NCBI GenBank assembly: GCA_022828595.1
Contig: JAKGHH010000003.1
Coordinates: forward strand, 52,565,759 to 52,629,758
Length of the DNA stretch: 64,000 bases
Reading direction: 5' to 3'
Origin: Nelumbo lutea
Lineage: Eukaryota > Streptophyta > Magnoliopsida > Proteales > Nelumbonaceae
Position numbers and translations under genes: made by a program. This document shows, in pieces, positions 55,401 through 62,980 of the stretch. The notes beneath the pieces were generated by a model, which worked only from the letters and a program-made list of their open reading frames with translations, was not told the DNA's origin and made no database searches. Positions within the stretch are counted from its first letter, which is position 1. The number at the start of each line of letters is the position of its first letter.

Positions 55401-57565
55401 TTGATCCAATTATAAGTGGATCTAACTTGGATCACTCTTATCGGGATCAAATTTGAATCCACATTTGGATAAATAGATACCATTTCCAGCCCTAACTATA
55501 AGGACATCAATTGTATATTGCTAAATATCAATTGTTATCTAGTTACCACTTTAGGTTTGAAAGAAGCTTCATACACTCTGATAATCTAAATTCTCTTTTA
55601 ATTGCAGCTCTTGGAGGTTATGGTCGAGGCTTGTATGTTGAGAAGTGGGCACCATTTGTTAAGGTTAGTATCCAGTAGTTAGCATGCAGTTTCATATCTA
55701 TCTATTGTATTAATTATTACATGTATGACTTAAGATCCAGAATGAGTCTATTTTCATTATGGAGCTCTGGATTGTTCTATTCTGTTGTCTAGATTGCACA
55801 ACAAATTGCTTGATGGTTTGTATGTTGCAACTGTAAATAATGTCTTATGCATTGCAACAGCTTTGCTGTTTTGGGTGATCAGAAGAAGAGATGTTTTTCT
55901 TGTTCTGGATGAATTTGTTGTTTGCTCTTGATCCAGGCCCCACCATATAGGTTTTTTTATTGTACAAGGGCTATATTTGTAAACCTTTATCTCATTCAGA
56001 AACTACTTATTAACCAAAAAAGAAAATCGGTTCTCTCTAGAATTGCTAGTCTGCCTTTATGAAGGCAGGGGGGGTGGTTATGACTGATATAGAACTCAAT
56101 CGAATTCTGTTATCAGATATGTGGCACTCTAGTGATTAACCAGAGCTAGGTGTAGGTGGACAAATTAGCTCTCTTAACCTGTGACAGAGGAGTGCTTAGT
56201 TGCCTACGTGCCCACCTAGTTATCTCCTAAGCGATGGATTTTTGGGGGTGGGTGGGTTGGGGAGGGATGTTAGAGGATCAAAAAAATTCCTCATGGCTCA
56301 CATTCAAGTGCTATCTCTTTTTTTTTTTTCTTTATTTTCTGATAAAATAATGAAATGTACAATTAGATATACCCTCTTTGTCAGGCTAGCCTCCATAGTA
56401 TCTTACACCATCCTTCACTTGTGCATACAGCTTTTACAGGCAGTTTCATTGGTTATCCCCCTATGCAGTTGTTCCCTATTGATCCCTTGTTTTGCAAGTG
56501 ACTCAGCCAAATAGTTTGCTGATCTAGGTACCCAAATAACAGAAACAATCAGTTCTGTTGCTAATTGTTTGATTTCCTGCAATGTATGGTGCTCTCTCAA
56601 TTATTAATACTCTGTGAGGTACTGTTGATTTGACATAATGTTCCTGCTTAAATAGAATACTATCATGTTCAGCATGGTTATTAGGGAGAAAACAAGACCC
56701 AGGGGGGTGCTGAGTAATCCTCTGTTGTACAAGTAAAGCAAGAAGACAGGAAATTGACTACTTTTGGTATTTTTTTTCCTCAAACGAGCGTGAAACTTTC
56801 CTGGGTTATTGTGACTGATGTAATCCTTGTCTCTTAATTGATTTAGGAGCTGGCTGTCATTGTGGCAAGAGGAAGAGATAATTCCATTTCCTGCTATCCA
56901 GTCGTTGAGACTATTCATAGGTAAGGCATTAGATTCAGCTTTCATAGTTTAGAAGTATTGTTTATGTTTTCAGCTTAGCTAGAAATCTTGGTTAAATTTA
57001 ATGTTATAATATGCTTGTTAGTGTGAGATTTTGTTTGTTTCAGTTTTAAGAATTGGAGAAAATTTGGGTGCTATTGCAATTATATGTGGTTTTGTGCTTT
57101 TGCAGGGATAACATTTGCCACATAGTTAAGGCCCCTGCTGATGTGCCATGGAAGATCAGGAACCTTGCTACTGAAGTAGCACAAAAAGCTGTTAGTTCAT
57201 TGGAAGGTGCTGGTGTATTTGCAGTTGAGTTGTTCTTGACAAGTGACAGTCAGGTTGTCTTCTACTTACAAAACCCTTACTGCATGCCTTGGTTAGCCAT
57301 TTATAGATCTTTATGTGGCTCTTAAGGAAATCTCCTTTGTACCATATTCTATTGAAAGCAATCATATTGACATTTATTCACTTCTCTACAGATTTTGCTA
57401 AATGAAGTAGCTCCAAGACCTCACAATAGTGGGCATCACACAATTGAATCATGTTTCACTTCACAATTTGAGCAGCATTTGCGTGCTGTTGTTGGTCTTC
57501 CACTCGGTGATCCATCAATGAAAATGCCAGCTGCAATTATGTACAACCTATTGGGTGAAGAGGAG
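22186..57565 (+). CDS. PURKE: Phosphoribosylaminoimidazole (AIR) carboxylase, plastid type, N-terminal PurK part; nine exons, 3' end beyond the window
   Basis: The enzyme acts in de novo purine synthesis, converting AIR to CAIR; in plants it is a PurK-PurE fusion made as a plastid precursor. Coding exons are 22186-22409, 23012-23227, 23358-23469, 38853-38915, 39000-39138, 55609-55664, 56847-56920, 57106-57253 and 57392-57565. They sum to 1206 nt (402 codons) with matching phases and GT-AG introns. Residues 1 to about 80 are basic and serine-rich with no family match, as expected for a transit peptide. The nucleotide-binding motif [11 protein letters not shown] begins at residue 90, the ATP-grasp lysine segment [17 protein letters not shown] near 221, and the metal/substrate loop [17 protein letters not shown] at 348. 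The last exon ends in LLGEEE, where plant homologues continue into the PurE region; about 240 more residues are expected downstream. The exon sequence shows no stop or frameshift. Introns 3 and 5 exceed 15 kb because of transposon insertions. The name comes from recalled plant homologues; no search was run. Confidence 0.94.
23012..23227 (+). CDS. PURKE: Exon 2 of AIR carboxylase: PurK N-terminal nucleotide-binding fold
   Basis: The acceptor is TGCAG at 23007-23011. The frame reads [19 protein letters not shown] and continues with [11 protein letters not shown] and then [13 protein letters not shown], the typical start of PurK. The donor is GTTGGA at 23228; the split codon AG|A gives the Arg of FAKRCGV. 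Confidence 0.93.
23358..23469 (+). CDS. PURKE: Exon 3 of AIR carboxylase
   Basis: Encodes [20 protein letters not shown] and then [16 protein letters not shown], matching the conserved PurK segment after FAKR. Intron 2 is only 130 bp. A second AG four bases upstream (GCTAG) would shift the frame, so AGATAG at 23352-23357 is chosen. The donor at 23470 is GTATGT, opening the 15.4-kb intron 3. Confidence 0.92.
23848..24118. mobile_element. Possible MITE
   Basis: Ends GGGATTGGTTTACACC and GGTAAACCAAACC are partly inverted. The interior has GGGAA and AAACC motifs in both orientations. No clear target duplication. Tentative. Confidence 0.35.
24239..24815 (-). repeat. Solo LTR (577 bp) with perfect 5-bp target duplication
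   Basis: ACATC is repeated directly at 24234-24238 and 24816-24820. The element has TG...CA ends. On the minus strand it starts TGATAGGAATTGAACAACAC and has a TATA-like CTATAAATATG (about 24490), which suggests minus orientation. No internal retroelement sequence adjoins it, so it is a recombined solo LTR. Confidence 0.8.
24821..26720 (-). pseudogene. L1-type LINE ORF2 fragment, minus strand, broken
   Basis: Minus-strand translation gives GYGNTKFCT, then [20 protein letters not shown] (26460-26400), [18 protein letters not shown] (about 26240), [19 protein letters not shown] (about 26110), [15 protein letters not shown] (about 25940), [13 protein letters not shown] (about 25680), then FVDDNIIF (about 25540), where plant L1 elements usually have F-ADD. 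Further down is [15 protein letters not shown] (about 25340). Stops and shifts recur throughout. It abuts the solo LTR at 24815. Confidence 0.85.
27027..27290 (+). pseudogene. RTE-clade LINE 3' end fragment
   Basis: The frame reads [20 protein letters not shown], then [11 protein letters not shown], ending with [13 protein letters not shown]. This is the conserved C-terminal tail of plant RTE-type non-LTR elements, whose last codons include the sequence around ATTCATGTAGCC. Only the tail remains, a usual result of 5' truncation. Confidence 0.75.
27770..29243 (+). pseudogene. L1-type LINE ORF1 (DUF4283-like) fragment
   Basis: At 27775-28020 the frame gives [20 protein letters not shown], then [20 protein letters not shown] and [18 protein letters not shown] across a frameshift; this matches the N-terminal domain of plant L1 ORF1. 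The rest to 29070 is a highly charged Lys/Glu/Arg/Ser-rich linker. It is cut at 29243 by the Copia element, and LINE sequence resumes at 34748. Confidence 0.7.
29244..29530 (+). repeat. 5' LTR of the intron-3 Copia element
   Basis: 287 bp, TGTTAGCG...ATAACA. A TATA-like stretch (AATATAAATACTTAC, about 29374) precedes a pyrimidine-rich (CTCTTT)n segment. It is followed directly by the tRNA-Met-like primer site. Confidence 0.9.
30168..34439 (+). pseudogene. Copia polyprotein (gag-PR-INT-RT-RNase H) with multiple stops
   Basis: Gag starts [20 protein letters not shown]; its zinc knuckle is [14 protein letters not shown] (about 31024). Protease has [13 protein letters not shown] (about 31310). 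The integrase core has [12 protein letters not shown] and [14 protein letters not shown] (about 32040-32180). RT covers 32930-33560 with [13 protein letters not shown] and [11 protein letters not shown]. RNase H has [10 protein letters not shown] and [14 protein letters not shown]. The reading frame is broken by a shift near 30425, stops at about 30880, 31137, 31785, 32185, 32542 and 33424, a shift near 33430, and a stop at 34212. Several stops sit where Gln is expected (for example CDN-stop-VAVH), as from C-to-T change. It cannot make an intact product. Confidence 0.9.
34447..34747 (+). repeat. 3' LTR of the intron-3 Copia element
   Basis: 301 bp. By eye it differs from the 5' LTR at three substitutions plus extra CTCTTT units in the microsatellite, about 1 percent divergence outside the indel. 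This indicates a recent insertion. Confidence 0.9.
34748..35165 (+). pseudogene. L1-type LINE: endonuclease start joined to ORF2 C-terminus by internal deletion
   Basis: Just after the Copia element the frame reads [20 protein letters not shown] and LLQDTKV, the start of the L1 endonuclease. Some 150 bp later it reads [20 protein letters not shown], a segment normally near the end of ORF2. Most of the endonuclease and the whole RT are therefore missing. It continues the LINE interrupted at 29243. Confidence 0.7.
35166..36517 (+). mobile_element. Truncated L1-type LINE 3' end with poly(A), inserted in an older LINE
   Basis: Contains zf-RVT (35219-35794: [19 protein letters not shown], then [15 protein letters not shown] and CSFVHRIW) and an RNase H (36002-36398). 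An A10 tail is at 36508-36517. AAGGATTCTGGA at about 35161 and AAGGATGATTCTGGA at 36516 may be a target duplication with a 3-bp difference. The older LINE's 3' end resumes after the tail. Confidence 0.75.
36002..36398 (+). pseudogene. LINE RNase H domain (RVT_3 type)
   Basis: Reads [20 protein letters not shown], then [33 protein letters not shown] and [17 protein letters not shown]. The Asp-Glu-Asp pattern is largely kept. It is the most intact LINE domain in the window, but lacks an upstream RT. Confidence 0.75.
36518..36676 (+). repeat. 3' end of the older L1-type LINE
   Basis: The frame ends [19 protein letters not shown] and a 3' tail TTGTAACTTCTTTTATCTTT..AATTAAATTTTTATTTGACTT ends in A7. 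Similar tails occur near 38545 and 52420, so several copies of one family are present. Confidence 0.6.
36677..38566 (+). pseudogene. Second L1-type ORF1 fragment joined to a LINE 3' tail
   Basis: 36680-36937 reads [20 protein letters not shown], then [18 protein letters not shown] and [20 protein letters not shown], the same ORF1 domain as at 27775-28020. A charged linker continues to about 38371. The sequence then passes into a 3' tail (TGTAATCTTTTCTTTTAATA, 38525 on) with no ORF2, so this copy is an internal-deletion derivative. Confidence 0.65.
38853..38915 (+). CDS. PURKE: Exon 4 of AIR carboxylase (21 codons)
   Basis: A small exact-phase exon encoding [20 protein letters not shown] and Q, the expected continuation of IRIIQ in exon 3 despite 15 kb of intervening transposons. 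Acceptor TTACAG at 38847-38852 and donor GTTAGC at 38916. Confidence 0.93.
39000..39138 (+). CDS. PURKE: Exon 5 of AIR carboxylase: ATP-grasp lysine segment
   Basis: Reads [20 protein letters not shown], then [12 protein letters not shown], ending in EEISSAVA. The lysines of the segment bind ATP in ATP-grasp enzymes. Acceptor ATGCAG ends at 38999; donor GTAATG at 39139 opens the 16.5-kb intron 5. Phase 1 end. Confidence 0.94.
39560..40800 (+). pseudogene. L1-type LINE 3' fragment (zf-RVT region and tail)
   Basis: At 39876-40280 the frame gives [20 protein letters not shown] and then [16 protein letters not shown] in another frame, like the zf-RVT region. 40480-40560 gives AVVWGIWKQ and [12 protein letters not shown], the usual ORF2 tail. 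The tail ends with an A-run at 40792-40802. No RT is present. Confidence 0.65.
41010..41190. repeat. Small unclassified repeat with short inverted ends
   Basis: ACTCCACCTCAG at about 41023 and CTGAGGTGGACT at about 41168 are inverted. The minus strand has a B-box-like GCAGTTCAAATC, so a SINE is an alternative. Too little is visible to decide. Confidence 0.3.
41800..43731 (-). repeat. 3' LTR of the intron-5 Copia element
   Basis: 1932 bp, TGAAGGGATG...CTGTCTAACA on the + strand. It carries an extra stretch of about 36 bp near 42106-42150 absent from the other LTR, plus scattered substitutions. Short open frames in it (for example 42656-43102) recur in the other LTR and are not genes. Confidence 0.9.
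43752..47607 (-). pseudogene. Copia polyprotein, minus strand, broken
   Basis: Gag starts [20 protein letters not shown] at 47607; zinc knuckle [14 protein letters not shown] at about 46890; protease [13 protein letters not shown] at about 46760. The integrase zinc region [15 protein letters not shown] leads to [12 protein letters not shown], and the core continues as [22 protein letters not shown] has [12 protein letters not shown] and [12 protein letters not shown]. RNase H has [20 protein letters not shown] and [14 protein letters not shown]. Breaks include a stop/shift at about 47260 in gag, a gap between protease and integrase, a stop near 46045 removing frame continuity, and a shift at about 44550-44450. 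The LTR-to-gag leader is about 1.7 kb. Confidence 0.9.
47608..49353 (-). other. Untranslated leader of the intron-5 Copia element
   Basis: About 1.75 kb between the primer-binding site and the gag start. No coding frame with family resemblance. AT-rich near 48480-49250. Confidence 0.6.
49354..51249 (-). repeat. 5' LTR of the intron-5 Copia element
   Basis: 1896 bp, with the same ends as the partner LTR. Divergence is clearly higher than between the LTRs of the intron-3 element, so this insertion is older. Confidence 0.9.
51348..51553. repeat. Tandem duplication, about 101-bp unit, two copies
   Basis: CAAGTTCCAA.ATCCCCATGC begins at 51351 and again at 51452; both copies continue through GTACAAA.GTTTGGACTTGAA to AACCAAACATGATTTCAGTA. 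Differences are scattered substitutions. Function unknown; possibly part of a MITE next to the Copia insertion. Confidence 0.7.
51890..52450. mobile_element. LINE tails: a minus-strand 3' end abutting a plus-strand ORF1/3' end
   Basis: 51890-51945 on the minus strand is a LINE-like end with an A-rich tail (TATTTTATTTTATTTTTGATA on the + strand). 52070-52200 on the + strand reads [20 protein letters not shown], like the end of a charged ORF1. A 3' tail TAATCTTTTTTCTCTTTAAT follows at 52402 and ends in A8 at 52445-52452. It matches the tails at 36650 and 38545. Confidence 0.5.
53114..54896 (-). repeat. Solo LTR, distantly related to the intron-5 Copia LTR
   Basis: Shares with the 41800/49354 LTRs, in order, GGCCGAATTCACT (about 53947), GGGCCCAACATTTA (54005), CATAATGATCAAA..ATTGCC (54136), CATCAGAGAGAGT (54331) and the end GACTGTCTAACA (54885-54896). 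No internal domains adjoin it. The right end is sharp. The left end is uncertain; TGGTA at 53109-53113 against GGGTA at 54897-54901 would be a target duplication with one mismatch. Confidence 0.65.
55087..55493. mobile_element. hAT-like MITE just upstream of exon 6
   Basis: Left end TGGCTGCAAATGGATTGGAT and right end ATACCATTTCCAGCCCTA are imperfect inverted repeats of the GGGCTG-AAATGG type. The interior is AT-rich with GGATC motifs in both orientations. It ends about 115 bp before exon 6. Confidence 0.55.
55609..55664 (+). CDS. PURKE: Exon 6 of AIR carboxylase
   Basis: A 56-nt exon encoding (A)[18 protein letters not shown]. It completes the split Ala codon of exon 5. Acceptor TTGCAG ends at 55608, donor GTTAGT at 55665. 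Confidence 0.94.
56310..56640 (-). pseudogene. LINE RNase H C-terminal fragment, minus strand, in intron 6
   Basis: The minus-strand frame gives [20 protein letters not shown], then [20 protein letters not shown], the C-terminal segment of a LINE RNase H. A T-run at 56321-56331 on the + strand is the complement of its A-rich tail. Confidence 0.7.
56847..56920 (+). CDS. PURKE: Exon 7 of AIR carboxylase
   Basis: Encodes [20 protein letters not shown] and ETIHR, the central ATP-grasp strand region. Acceptor TTTAG ends at 56846; donor GTAAGG at 56921. Phase 2 end. Confidence 0.94.
57106..57253 (+). CDS. PURKE: Exon 8 of AIR carboxylase
   Basis: Encodes [15 protein letters not shown], then [18 protein letters not shown] and ends in TSDSQ. 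The Glu of VEL is a predicted metal ligand. Acceptor TTGCAG ends at 57105; donor GTTGTC at 57254, weak by consensus but placed by the protein. Confidence 0.93.
57392..57565 (+). CDS. PURKE: Exon 9 of AIR carboxylase: last PurK exon in the window
   Basis: Encodes [20 protein letters not shown], then [19 protein letters not shown] and ends in MYNLLGEEE. The donor is GTGAAT at 57566. No exon beginning with the expected Gly-Glu-Ala-Gly segment was found between 57566 and 64000, so the following intron is longer than 6.4 kb. Confidence 0.94.
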
Positions 57566-59370
57566 GTGAATATTTTTTATGAACTTCAGATTTTGTTTCA
57601 GAAATATGATTCTGGCATTGAACTTCAGATTTAGAAGGCGTGCCTAGGCGCACAGGTGAGGCACATTTTGGGGTATGCACCTTGCCCAGGTCCTAGGTGC
57701 ACCCTTTTCAAAAGGCACATGCCTGGTGCACTTGATGCACCTTGCGCCTCAGCCCAGGTGTGTGCCTTTTTAAAATTTTGCGCTTTTTGCTAATGTGCGT
57801 GCCTAGCATGTACATGTACTCTGTAACATTATTTATTGGATAGACTTGGAATGGTTTGGACCTATGATCCTTAGATATCTGTACATGACCATTGTTGAAC
57901 ACATATTTATTGGATAGACCAGATACTGCATGGACACTTCTTGATGTACATGTACTCTATAACATTAACACTTCATAAATTTTCTTATGAAGTGGCATTT
58001 AGCTTCAATATCCCTATACGTGTTTGGGATTTTTGGAAATGGAGAATTGTATCCTCATTTCCTGCATCCGTGTCCGTTATCTGTATCTTGGCATCAAAGC
58101 TTTGGACATCTGATCATGTGATAAATTGCCAAAACCTCTGTAATCTATGCATTACACTTTAAACCTCTGTATCTTGGCATTATGAAAGATCTTTGTCTAC
58201 CTAACGTTTTGTAGGTAGTTATGTTTCTACCACAGAAATTTCTGACAATAACTGGCCCCTTATTTGGAAAATAAAAGATCCTCTTGTTAGAATAGAGACC
58301 CCTCAGGAAAAGAAGTAAATAAATCTCTGGTAACCACATAGGTTCAGTGACCAAGTAGTCCAAATTTTACACATACAACAAGCCCCCCTTTTTTAATATG
58401 GATGTTGTCCTCTCTCCTTCACTCTCCTTCAATAATCTAACCAGAAATGGCTTCTCGAATCCTAGGGCTGTCAATGGGTCTGGTGGACCCAACAGAACTA
58501 AAACAAACTGATCCTATTATATAGGGTCTGAGTCTGCACTATGTATCCTGATTATGAGTGGGTTGGTTCCAGGTTTTGATATTATGTCCTGATTGGCTTT
58601 GGTTGTTCGGACTGGTTAAGATCAGAACCAATTCAACTTAACTCAATTAAGCCTTGTCCCAACTATACTGGAGTAGGCCACATGAATCCTGTTCTGCCGT
58701 TCCGTCTGTTCAGTGCCATATCCATTGTTAAGGTATGGGCCCTATCTCTTCTTGGATACCCCTAGCTCTTCTAGATCCTTCAGCTTGTAACAGGTCACCA
58801 TGCAAATGTGTCAATTTAACAAATGAGCAGGTTTATTGTTAAATTAGAGGTTAAAATTGGAGCTGTCAATTGTAGTCGGGTTTTATCAGGTAAGACCCAA
58901 TGGTACCAATTAATAATTGGTTTGGTTCTGGTTCTGGTTCTGGGTCTTGGTCTTGGTCTTGTTCTGTTATTACAGACCCTATAAGGTCTGCATTGTGTAT
59001 TTATTTATTGGTTTGGGACTGATCTATCCTGAACCTGACCTCAGCATTATTGAATATGAAACCTTTTTTTTACGGGTATTGAATTATAAACTTTCATCAC
59101 CTTCTTGCAGAAACTAGAGGGTTAGGGTGAGAGAAACAAAGAGAAGTTGAAGGGGATGAAGATCCTGTTTTTTTTTCTAGAGATAGAGGATTGGAGGATT
59201 ATTATTTTTTTTCTTTTTTTTGATAAGAGAATGTTTTTCTTTATGCCAGGAGCGATAGGAGGGATAGAGCGATAGAGCAAGAGAGAAGAAAAAGAAATAT
59301 AATGGAATGGAAACCATCATAGTGTAAAGGATGCAAGTTTAATGGAATGGAAATCTCCTTCACACAACAG
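57566..59370. other. Start of intron 9: no exon, degenerate repeats
   Basis: 57630-57775 holds a cluster of AGGCGTGCCTAGGCG-like partly palindromic motifs common in plant repeats. Near 58465 and 58858 are GGGCTGTCAATGG and GGAGCTGTCAATTG, like hAT-type MITE ends, without clear partners. A (GGTTCT)n tract lies at 58921-58965. No coding exon was recognised. Confidence 0.45.
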
Positions 59371-59905
59371 GTAAATCTGACTTTTGATGGAAGCTCCTTG
59401 GGTAACACTGGACCTCAAAAGTGGGGGATGCTTTTAGATGAAGAAGGTGAGATTATGACAATATACTGAGGGCTGATTGGTCATGGAGACTCACTAAAAT
59501 ATGAAATTATGTCACTCAAGGGATGAGGTTAGGAAAACAGCTTGGACTGAAGCATATAGAGGTGGAAGGGGACTCATAATTAGTCATTTCATGAATGAAA
59601 TGCAACAGTTCTGCAACTTGGATGTGCATGCAAACTCTATGGGAAATTGGTAACCTAGAAAATGAAATGGAAGCAATTTTCAGATGGGTAAAACAAATTG
59701 CTAATGGTTTGGCCAATGCTCTATCAAAGCAAGAGGCTCATACTTCATAGGGAGCAATTGTTTTGGGCTAATTTGTAATACAGGCTGGATTATAAGATGA
59801 TGGGAACTGGAATGCAGTCCATCATGGATTTTGAACTATCAAATAATCTAATTTAATCACGTTATGAAATCTTTGTTGCTGACAAAAAATAAGAAAAAGA
59901 AATAC
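59371..59905 (+). pseudogene. L1-type LINE RNase H fragment with tail
   Basis: The frame gives VNLTFDGSSLGNTGPQKWGM and LLDEEGEIMTIY, then in a shifted frame GMRLGKQLGLKHIEVEGDS and RWVKQIANGLANALSKQEA. An A-rich tail at 59887-59905 follows. Stops at about 59466 and 59577 show decay. Confidence 0.7.
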
Positions 59906-60409
59906 AAGGGGAAAGAGTTTTTTCTTTTCTTTTCTTTTGCATAGAATAAGAGCAATGACTCTCCAATCAAAAATCAAATCAAATAAATCCAAAATCCATT
60001 TACTTATGATGCCATTTTGTATGAAGCTTTGAATACACAATAAAATTCAGTAACCCTTTCAAGGCAACCATGAAGCAACCTGTCCAGAAAATTAATATTG
60101 TGGAAATGCTGATGAGTAAGGATAAGATTAGAAATGGGTTTACTTGTGGGGGATTTTGGCATGGGCAGCAGCCTCTAATGGACGTTTTTTCCATCTCTCT
60201 TCATGTTAGCACAGAACAGGGAGTAGGTGGTTAAGGATTCTTACTTAACTGCAAATGTTACAGTTGCTGCCCTATTTTTAGAAGGGATTTAAATGGCTGG
60301 GAGGTAGAGCAGTTGATGGAGATCCTTCAAAGAGTTTGGGAGATCAGACTTCAAGTGGAGCAGCATTATTTGAGAAGCCGATTTGGGAGAAAAAAGTGGG
60401 CTCTTCTGT

Positions 60410-60760
60410 AAAATCTTTTTTTTTGAAAGAAAGTATGGTGTTATATTTAAATATAACAAAGAACATGTACAACAAGTTGCTGTACCTAGGGCTTACAAAA
60501 GCTACCCCTGCTGCACTTCAACCCCAACCCCTGTTTTACAAAAAGGTTCCAATGTATAAAAAAGGAATCATGATTTATATTTTTAAACAATTTGTCTACA
60601 TCTATCCATGAAAACATGTTTTTTTTTTTTTAAGAAGGTAAGGTAATTTTATTTAAATGAAACAGAGAAAACATGGGGGTCCCATAAAAGGTGCAAGATG
60701 GCTGAGAACACCCTCCCAGCTTCCATTACAAGTTCCCAGTGCCTTCTGAAATATAGTTTG
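60410..60760 (-). repeat. Two minus-strand LINE-like A-tailed ends
   Basis: T-runs at 60415-60424 and 60618-60631 are each followed by sequence like the minus-strand LINE end at 56320 (GAAA..TATTT..ATGAAA). Each looks like a short 5'-truncated insertion. No domain is recognisable. Confidence 0.35.
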
Positions 60761-61079
60761 TAGAACTGCTATTTACTCTTAAAAATCCTTGCTTACTTTT
60801 TCTGCCACAAGCACCAAAAAACTACAACTTGTGTTCAGAGTCTGTGAGTTGTTTGTGAGTTTCCTCCAGAGTATTCAGTGTTCAGGTGCTCCCTCGAAAA
60901 TTAAGTTTTTTTGCATGGACTGCAGCCTTAGAGGAGTATTTTAACGAATTAATATGGGACAGACTTCTGAGAAGGGGAATGATGCTGAACTGGGTGGACT
61001 GTTTTTTGTTCAGAGGTTTTGGAAACTGCAAACCAAATCCTTTTGCATTGTTCACATGTAGCTGAGATATGATGGACTG

Positions 61080-62150
61080 TTTTGAACACTTTCAGATGGG
61101 TTGGATGTTTCCACATTCCATTCAGTTTTTTCACTGGAGTTGGCATTTGGAAGGCTTGAGGAGCTGAGGGAGAGTTCTACAGGTTTTGATTCCAGTGGCA
61201 GTATTCTGGTGTATGGAAGGAGAAGAATGCTAGGGTTTTTGATAAGTCCAGAGCTTCAGTTCCATATCTGTTGGCAAAAATAAAAGGAAACATTTCTTCC
61301 TGGCATGCTGTCCGCAAGGAGTTCAAAGAATTGAATTAAGAAAAAAGATCAAGAGATGTAAGGTAAGACGTGTTTGAAAGAATATAAAAGTACAAGAAAG
61401 GAGGAAATCAGCATGTGCACTTGCAAAAAGAAGGATAAAAGGCAGCAGAATTCACACTGCCTAGAAGAAAAATTGACACATTTGCCCATATCTTGCAAGG
61501 TGGCAGATTTCATTTGGCAGTTCTACTCATCTCTATAATATTTTCAGGGGCTGTTTGATAACAGATGAAATAGCTGAACTGAATGACTTATTGTTTTGTC
61601 TTTTAGTGAATAGAACTCCTTAATGGCGAAAGCTGGAACTGGCTTGATTACTATATCCTTGAATTTTTATTATTTAAATATTTATTCACTAAAAGCAATG
61701 ACTCATTTAGTTCAGCCACTTCAGCCATTATCAAATGGACCCCTCGTCCTAATACTTAATAAGAGTTTTTTTTTTTCTTTTTTTTTTCCATGTGGCTGAA
61801 GATTCAAGGAAGTAAGGGGACCGAAATCTGCCGTAGCTAAATTCCTTTTGCAATTTGCTGGGGATTTATGGAAGGAGAGAAGCAGGAGATTGTTTGAAGA
61901 CAGATTCAGGAAGGTTGAATGGCTAATATAGGAAAGATGATAATGGGCTGGTTGCTTATTTTACAAGAATTTGCTGAGATAAGCAGACAGATTTTGAAGC
62001 TAGTTTTTGGAGAATCATTGAAGGTGAAAAATGCTGCACCTCTGAACATTTATAGTGGAGTTGTAAACATAAGTCAGTACCTATTATTAGAAGTGTGCTT
62101 TTCTTATTGTTATCAATAAAATTTCTGTTTTACTATAAAAAAAAAGAAAA
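61080..62150 (+). pseudogene. L1-type LINE 3' fragment interrupted by a MITE
   Basis: At 61840-61920 the frame gives FAICW, then in a shifted frame WKERSRRLFEDRFRKVEW, the ORF2 C-terminal segment also seen at 35010-35080. A tail TATCAATAAAATTTCTGTTT at 62111 ends in A-runs to 62156. The upstream part to 61080 is less certain. The MITE at 61547-61743 lies inside. Confidence 0.55.
61547..61743. mobile_element. Palindromic hAT-like MITE (197 bp)
   Basis: Ends GGGGCTGTTTGATAAC and CATTATCAAATGGACCCC are inverted. The arms extend inward: AGCTGAACTGAATGACTTAT pairs with ATGACTCATTTAGTTCAGCC, and CTTTTAGTGAATA with TATTCACTAAAAG. It is thus almost one hairpin. Confidence 0.7.
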
Positions 62151-62980
62151 AAAAAATTCAGGCACACCTCAGGCATGAGCTAGGCCAAAAGCTAACACTT
62201 GAGGACCAAGTGTGTCCTCTCTGAAAACTACTGTTTTAGTACACTAAATTGCATCTCGTCACAACCAAACATGCAACCTATAGGTGCAGCCTTTCAAAAA
62301 TATATGCATTCTACTATTAGAAGTACCAACCCTCCAAACACTAATTACTCATCTACTACTGGTTAAGTATTTTTATTTTTATTTTTTTTACTTTAATTGA
62401 CCTTGAAGAAAAAGTCTGTCTCTGATATATCCCAAAGCCTATCTCATAGTTGTCCTAGCTCTTGGTAATTCCTAACAAGAGTTGCATGCTCTCCCAGTTT
62501 CCTTCCACAAGTAGGTTTTCTTCTTGGTGCAGGTAGGAAGATCTAAAAGTGCAAGGAAGTCAGGAAATAAAGTGGTTAGAGATTAACAAAAAAAATGATG
62601 ACTAGACAAGGTTGTTTTTTCCAACTCTACATAGTTGGGACTTGAGATTAAGGTCAAGTTCAGTTGAGTTAGCCATCAGTCTATTTTAGAAAGATTCACC
62701 ATGAGCAAAAGACTGGATCATAATTCTTAGGTAAGCAAGTATTTCAACATTAACCAGTAGAATACATCATGAAGATCTAAATCAAACATAACATCTAGTT
62801 GAAGATGAAGTTTAATGGATCAAATAGAGATGTCAATTGTGGTATACAAATTCTATATGTTAAGTGCCAAGTGGGTGCCTTGGTAAGAATTTAGTCATAA
62901 AATGAAACGAAATGAAATATATTAAGACTATATACATAACATTTGAAGATACTTGTTATATGTCACATTAACAAGTTCAT

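Larger units (their letters stand above)
39139..55608 (+). other. Intron 5 of the AIR carboxylase gene (16,470 bp), filled with transposons
   Basis: GTAATG donor and TTGCAG acceptor. Contents: LINE 3' fragment, small repeat, full-length antisense Copia element, tandem duplication, LINE tail, solo LTR and MITE. Stretches with nothing recognised: 39139-39560, 51560-51890, 52455-53110 and 54900-55085. Confidence 0.9.

Noticed and set aside
57053..57325. Continuous frame running through exon 8 on both sides
   Set aside because: Only 57106-57253 matches the carboxylase; the flanking codons are intron read-through.
58440..59000. Pair of hAT MITEs starting at GGGCTGTCAAT-like sites
   Set aside because: The matching right ends could not be found, so no element was delimited.
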